The notes under the pieces are model-generated. The model had not been told where the DNA came from. It did no database searches and saw only the letters and a program-made list of their open reading frames with translations. The translations under genes were made by a program, and so were the position numbers. Of a stretch of 31,958 nt of DNA, positions 29,940 to 31,958 are shown piece after piece (the first letter of the stretch is position 1; each line of letters starts with the position of its first letter). Location: the NCBI GenBank assembly GCA_964418515.1, contig CAYQLK010000008.1, positions 1 to 31,958 on the forward strand, in the 5' to 3' direction. This stretch comes from CAYQLK01 sp964418515 (GTDB lineage: Bacteria > Patescibacteriota > Microgenomatia > CAYQLK01).

Positions 29940-31253
29940 TTAAATGCGACTGGTTGTTTCATCATCAATTATTAGTCCGTACTGTTCATAAGTTGCGATT
30001 ATTGACGTAACTGTTTCGACTTGGATTTCTACTGAAGCAGAAATTTCTGCATAGACTCGTTTGCTGGTAACTTCTTTAAGGTGTGGCATAAGACGTTCGA
30101 TTTCACCAAGCAGCCGTCTTAGGATTTTAATTGGAGACCCAGAAGAAAATGGTGAATCTTCAAGACCAAGTTTGCCATCTTCGAATAAGCCATTAACTTT
30201 GGAAAAATAATAAATCCAACTCCAAATAGCTTTGACGATTTCTTTTTCGACAACCTTTTTAATTTTTAGTCTTTCTAAAGACTGCATTTGTTCGGCTGAA
30301 AAAAGATCAAGTAGTGAAGCTTGGCCGCTGGATCGGTTGCGAAGATAATCGGCTATGGTTTTTTTGAAGTCTTCGACACGGATATTGCCGCCCATAGCTT
30401 TTTTGGTATAAAAATCCATGTCTTCTTCGCCGACTTTTAGTTCGGCCATGCGGGCTATTTCGACTGCCATTCCGTAAGCAAGGTGCCCCACCTCAACTGC
30501 ACTTTTTATATCAGGAGGAAGATTGGTGTATCTAAGGGAGTCGCGGACTTTGCTTTCACTACGTCCGACTTTTTTGGCAAATTTGGCTAGAGGATAATCG
30601 GGTCTAGCAATTTTGACCAGAGTAAAGATGTGGTGATAATAGTCTGCCTCTTCGTGTGGTGGAAGTGAGTTGTGGATGTTTTCTGATGCTTGTCGATAAA
30701 TCGCCTGAATAGGAGCAACATTTTCTCCAACTCTAGCTTCTAACATATCGGGATGTTCAGCAAAATGGCGATTATAACAGTTACCTTCACCGTATGTTTC
30801 TTGGCATTCGCTACAGCCGACTGATTGTAGAATTTTCATTGAACGATAACGTCGTTCGCCAGCGACCAAAATATAATAAACAGGATCGGATGGTGAGTTT
30901 GTATCGTTACTTTGCTGGATTGTGGGTTTGAGATTTTCTAATCTAATTTTGGTTCCCCAAAGACCATTGATTACAAAAAGATATTTTTCGGCGGCTTCAG
31001 GGTCGAATCTGATAATCAGTGGTGGCTGGATTAGACCTTCTTCAGCAATGGAATCAGACAAATTGTGTAGTTCGTCCTCGTCAAAAGTTTTTCTGCCTTG
31101 TGGTAGTACGTTGACTTGATCAAATGGAACTAATTCTTCAGCGTAATGACTGCGGGAAGCTGACAATCCGAGGATTTTATCCAATGATTCTTGTGGTATT
31201 GGTTCTTTCTTGGTGGTCGGCTGACCTTCGACCTTTTCGGGCGTAATAGACAT
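29940..31253 (-). CDS. Divergent ParB-like DNA-binding protein with Cys-containing insertion
   Basis: A 437-residue protein with a ParB/Srx-type N-terminal domain. LVPFDQVNVLPQGRKTFDEDELHNLSDSIAEEGL (only key parts) is box I; AGERRYRS (131-138) is the GERR nucleotide-binding box. The third box is ENIHN at 191-195, where typical ParB has ENIQR. An insertion of about 45 residues between them holds C147, C150 and C159, perhaps a metal site. A helix-turn-helix region (LAKFAKKVGRSESKVRDSLRY) follows, then about 180 helical residues. No parA is nearby. It may be a regulator rather than a chromosome partition protein. Confidence 0.8.
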   Translation of the reverse strand: MSITPEKVEGQPTTKKEPIPQESLDKILGLSASRSHYAEELVPFDQVNVLPQGRKTFDEDELHNLSDSIAEEGLIQPPLIIRFDPEAAEKYLFVINGLWGTKIRLENLKPTIQQSNDTNSPSDPVYYILVAGERRYRSMKILQSVGCSECQETYGEGNCYNRHFAEHPDMLEARVGENVAPIQAIYRQASENIHNSLPPHEEADYYHHIFTLVKIARPDYPLAKFAKKVGRSESKVRDSLRYTNLPPDIKSAVEVGHLAYGMAVEIARMAELKVGEEDMDFYTKKAMGGNIRVEDFKKTIADYLRNRSSGQASLLDLFSAEQMQSLERLKIKKVVEKEIVKAIWSWIYYFSKVNGLFEDGKLGLEDSPFSSGSPIKILRRLLGEIERLMPHLKEVTSKRVYAEISASVEIQVETVTSIIATYEQYGLIIDDETTSRI

Positions 31254-31286
31254 TATTTAATTTTTTGGGCAGTATTTGGATAGATG

Positions 31287-31314
31287 AGGCGCCATTTTTG
31301 GTAAAAGGGCGCCT
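31287..31314. promoter_or_regulatory. Double GGCGCC palindrome / hairpin upstream of the ParB-like gene
   Basis: AGGCGCC and GGCGCCT form a 7-bp GC-rich stem with an inner TTTT/AAAA pairing. Each arm also contains the self-complementary GGCGCC (31288-31293 and 31308-31313). Their centres lie 20 bp apart, about two helical turns, as expected for a site bound by a protein dimer or tetramer. It lies 34 bp upstream of the ParB-like start. No T run follows on the minus strand, so it is not an intrinsic terminator. Confidence 0.5.
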
Positions 31315-31342
31315 TAGGGTCGGGCAAGAACTAAATAAAAAC

Positions 31343-31702
31343 TTATGGACGATATCTCCTAGTGCGGGGTTTTTTGTTGAGAAAGGAGTTGAGTTCTGAA
31401 ATCTGGTTATAGCTTTCGCAGGCAAGTTCTCCAAAGCCAAAAGCAGTGGCAATTAGATAGACATCAGTGGCAACGCCTAGGTCGACAGCTTCAGTTGTGA
31501 GGAATAGCTCGCAGCCATCTTCACAGTAGAAGCCAGGGACTTTGGCAATTGTGATGCAGTTTTCATAGTCGCTTTCGGTGTCGTAGTGGGGGATCGATAG
31601 TGTTGAAACTACCATCTGGTCGCCACATTTGGGACAACTACCGGCTGATCCGAGATCGTCAACAGTAACTAAACCGCCATAGTTTTTTGTGTAGGTGCGC
31701 AA
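31343..31702 (-). CDS. Zinc-ribbon protein of unknown function
   Basis: A 119-residue protein. CPKC (about 23-26) and CEDGC (about 60-64) could bind one zinc. The layout (CPxCG, a stretch containing IP, then PGFYCxxxC and a hydrophobic helix) recalls YgiT/MqsA-type zinc fingers, but this is only a resemblance. A C-terminal helix and a basic tail (KKPRTRRYRP) follow. The start is TTG at 31702 with GAGGG about 9 nt upstream. It reads in the same direction as the ParB-like gene, 89 bp away, so they may be one unit. Confidence 0.6.
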   Translation of the reverse strand: MRTYTKNYGGLVTVDDLGSAGSCPKCGDQMVVSTLSIPHYDTESDYENCITIAKVPGFYCEDGCELFLTTEAVDLGVATDVYLIATAFGFGELACESYNQISELNSFLNKKPRTRRYRP

Positions 31703-31808
31703 TTTGTTTTACCCTCAAGAACTTTTTGGTTGGTGCGGGTTTTGCTACAGACAATGATAGTTGTACTCACTGAAAAATGAAAGAAGATAAAATTTGAGCC
31801 TAAAGTAC

Positions 31809-31837
31809 TTGTATTTTGGCCTATAGTATGGTATAAT
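31809..31837 (+). promoter_or_regulatory. Strong sigma-70-type promoter
   Basis: TTGTAT (31809-31814), a 17-bp spacer and a perfect TATAAT (31832-31837), with TG one base before the -10 (extended -10). It points right, divergent from the zinc-ribbon gene. Confidence 0.75.
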
Positions 31838-31851
31838 AGGGGTTGAGGTAA

Positions 31852-31876
31852 GAGTAGTTTTGTCCTTATACTACTC
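31852..31876 (+). promoter_or_regulatory. Hairpin in the leader of the right-edge gene
   Basis: GAGTAGT and ACTACTC form a 7-bp stem around an 11-nt loop, starting about 15 nt after the -10 box, so it would lie at the 5' end of the transcript. It could protect the mRNA or regulate it. Confidence 0.4.
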
Positions 31877-31924
31877 GTAGTTGACAGGTATGCACCTTAA
31901 ACAAAAGGACGACAGGAAAGGAAC

Positions 31925-31958
31925 GTGTCTGACAATGGTTTCGACCAACAGCACCGAA
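31925..31958 (+). CDS. Start of a gene cut by the right edge
   Basis: After the promoter at 31809 and a leader of about 80 nt, AGGAAAGGA lies just before a GTG that opens VSDNGFDQQHR to the window edge. Other starts are open too: an ATG at 31890 (MHLKQKDDRK) and an ATG at 31935 (MVSTNSTE). The GTG has the best-placed ribosome site. Too short to identify. Confidence 0.35.
   Translation, partial: MSDNGFDQQHR

Noticed and set aside
1..31958. CRISPR arrays, insertion sequences, rRNA genes
   Set aside because: No regularly spaced repeats, transposase motifs or rRNA signatures were seen on reading both strands.

Overview
The window is AT-rich, densely packed bacterial DNA with very short intergenic spaces. 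Several normally large housekeeping proteins are trimmed: a PriA that has lost its helicase ATP-binding motifs, a trigger factor without a prolyl-isomerase domain, a half-length EF-Ts, and a ProRS without an editing domain. Together with compact four-cysteine forms of L28 and L33, this points to a Candidate Phyla Radiation (Patescibacteria) genome, perhaps Microgenomates. That placement is inferred from style and content, not from a search. The code looks standard: the tRNA-Trp has a CCA anticodon and TGA is used as a stop, for example in topA and dprA.

Layout. Positions 1-2060 (minus strand) hold a translation cluster in the order tRNA-Thr(GGU), a tRNA 3' fragment, tRNA-Tyr, tRNA-Thr(UGU), rpmG, tRNA-Trp, then a Nudix gene and a cut-off membrane protein. 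Its spacers carry strong hairpins, and a 100-N gap in it is flanked by an exact 50-bp repeat. Positions 2490-7290 hold an M50 peptidase, rpmB, and a tight minus-strand operon: PurN-like formyltransferase, degenerate priA, def, fmt. Positions 7380-16670 hold a GDP-sugar reductase-type SDR, an O-antigen ligase-like membrane protein, mreB, PBP2, dprA and topA, which cover envelope synthesis, cell shape, DNA uptake and DNA topology.

Positions 16740-20544 form a pyrimidine operon: dCTP deaminase-like, dUTPase, thymidylate kinase, and a double-length ThyX-like protein whose signature motif is divided between its two halves. Together these could carry dCTP through to dTDP. Positions 20637-24212 follow the rpsB-tsf-frr-rseP-proS order, broken by a second 100-N gap that truncates rseP and proS and joins them in frame by chance. 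Positions 24281-29935 hold trigger factor, a DHH/MYG1-like protein, a HIT protein, rpsU, yqeY, ybeY, dnaX and a histidine phosphatase. Positions 29940-31702 (minus) carry a divergent ParB-like protein and a zinc-ribbon protein, with a GGCGCC double palindrome between them. A strong promoter at about 31810-31837 drives a gene that leaves the window on the right.

The observations most worth following are the split-motif ThyX and its operon, the ATPase-less PriA, the structured duplicated leaders of the tRNA-Thr genes, and the ParB-like/zinc-ribbon pair with its operator-like palindromes.
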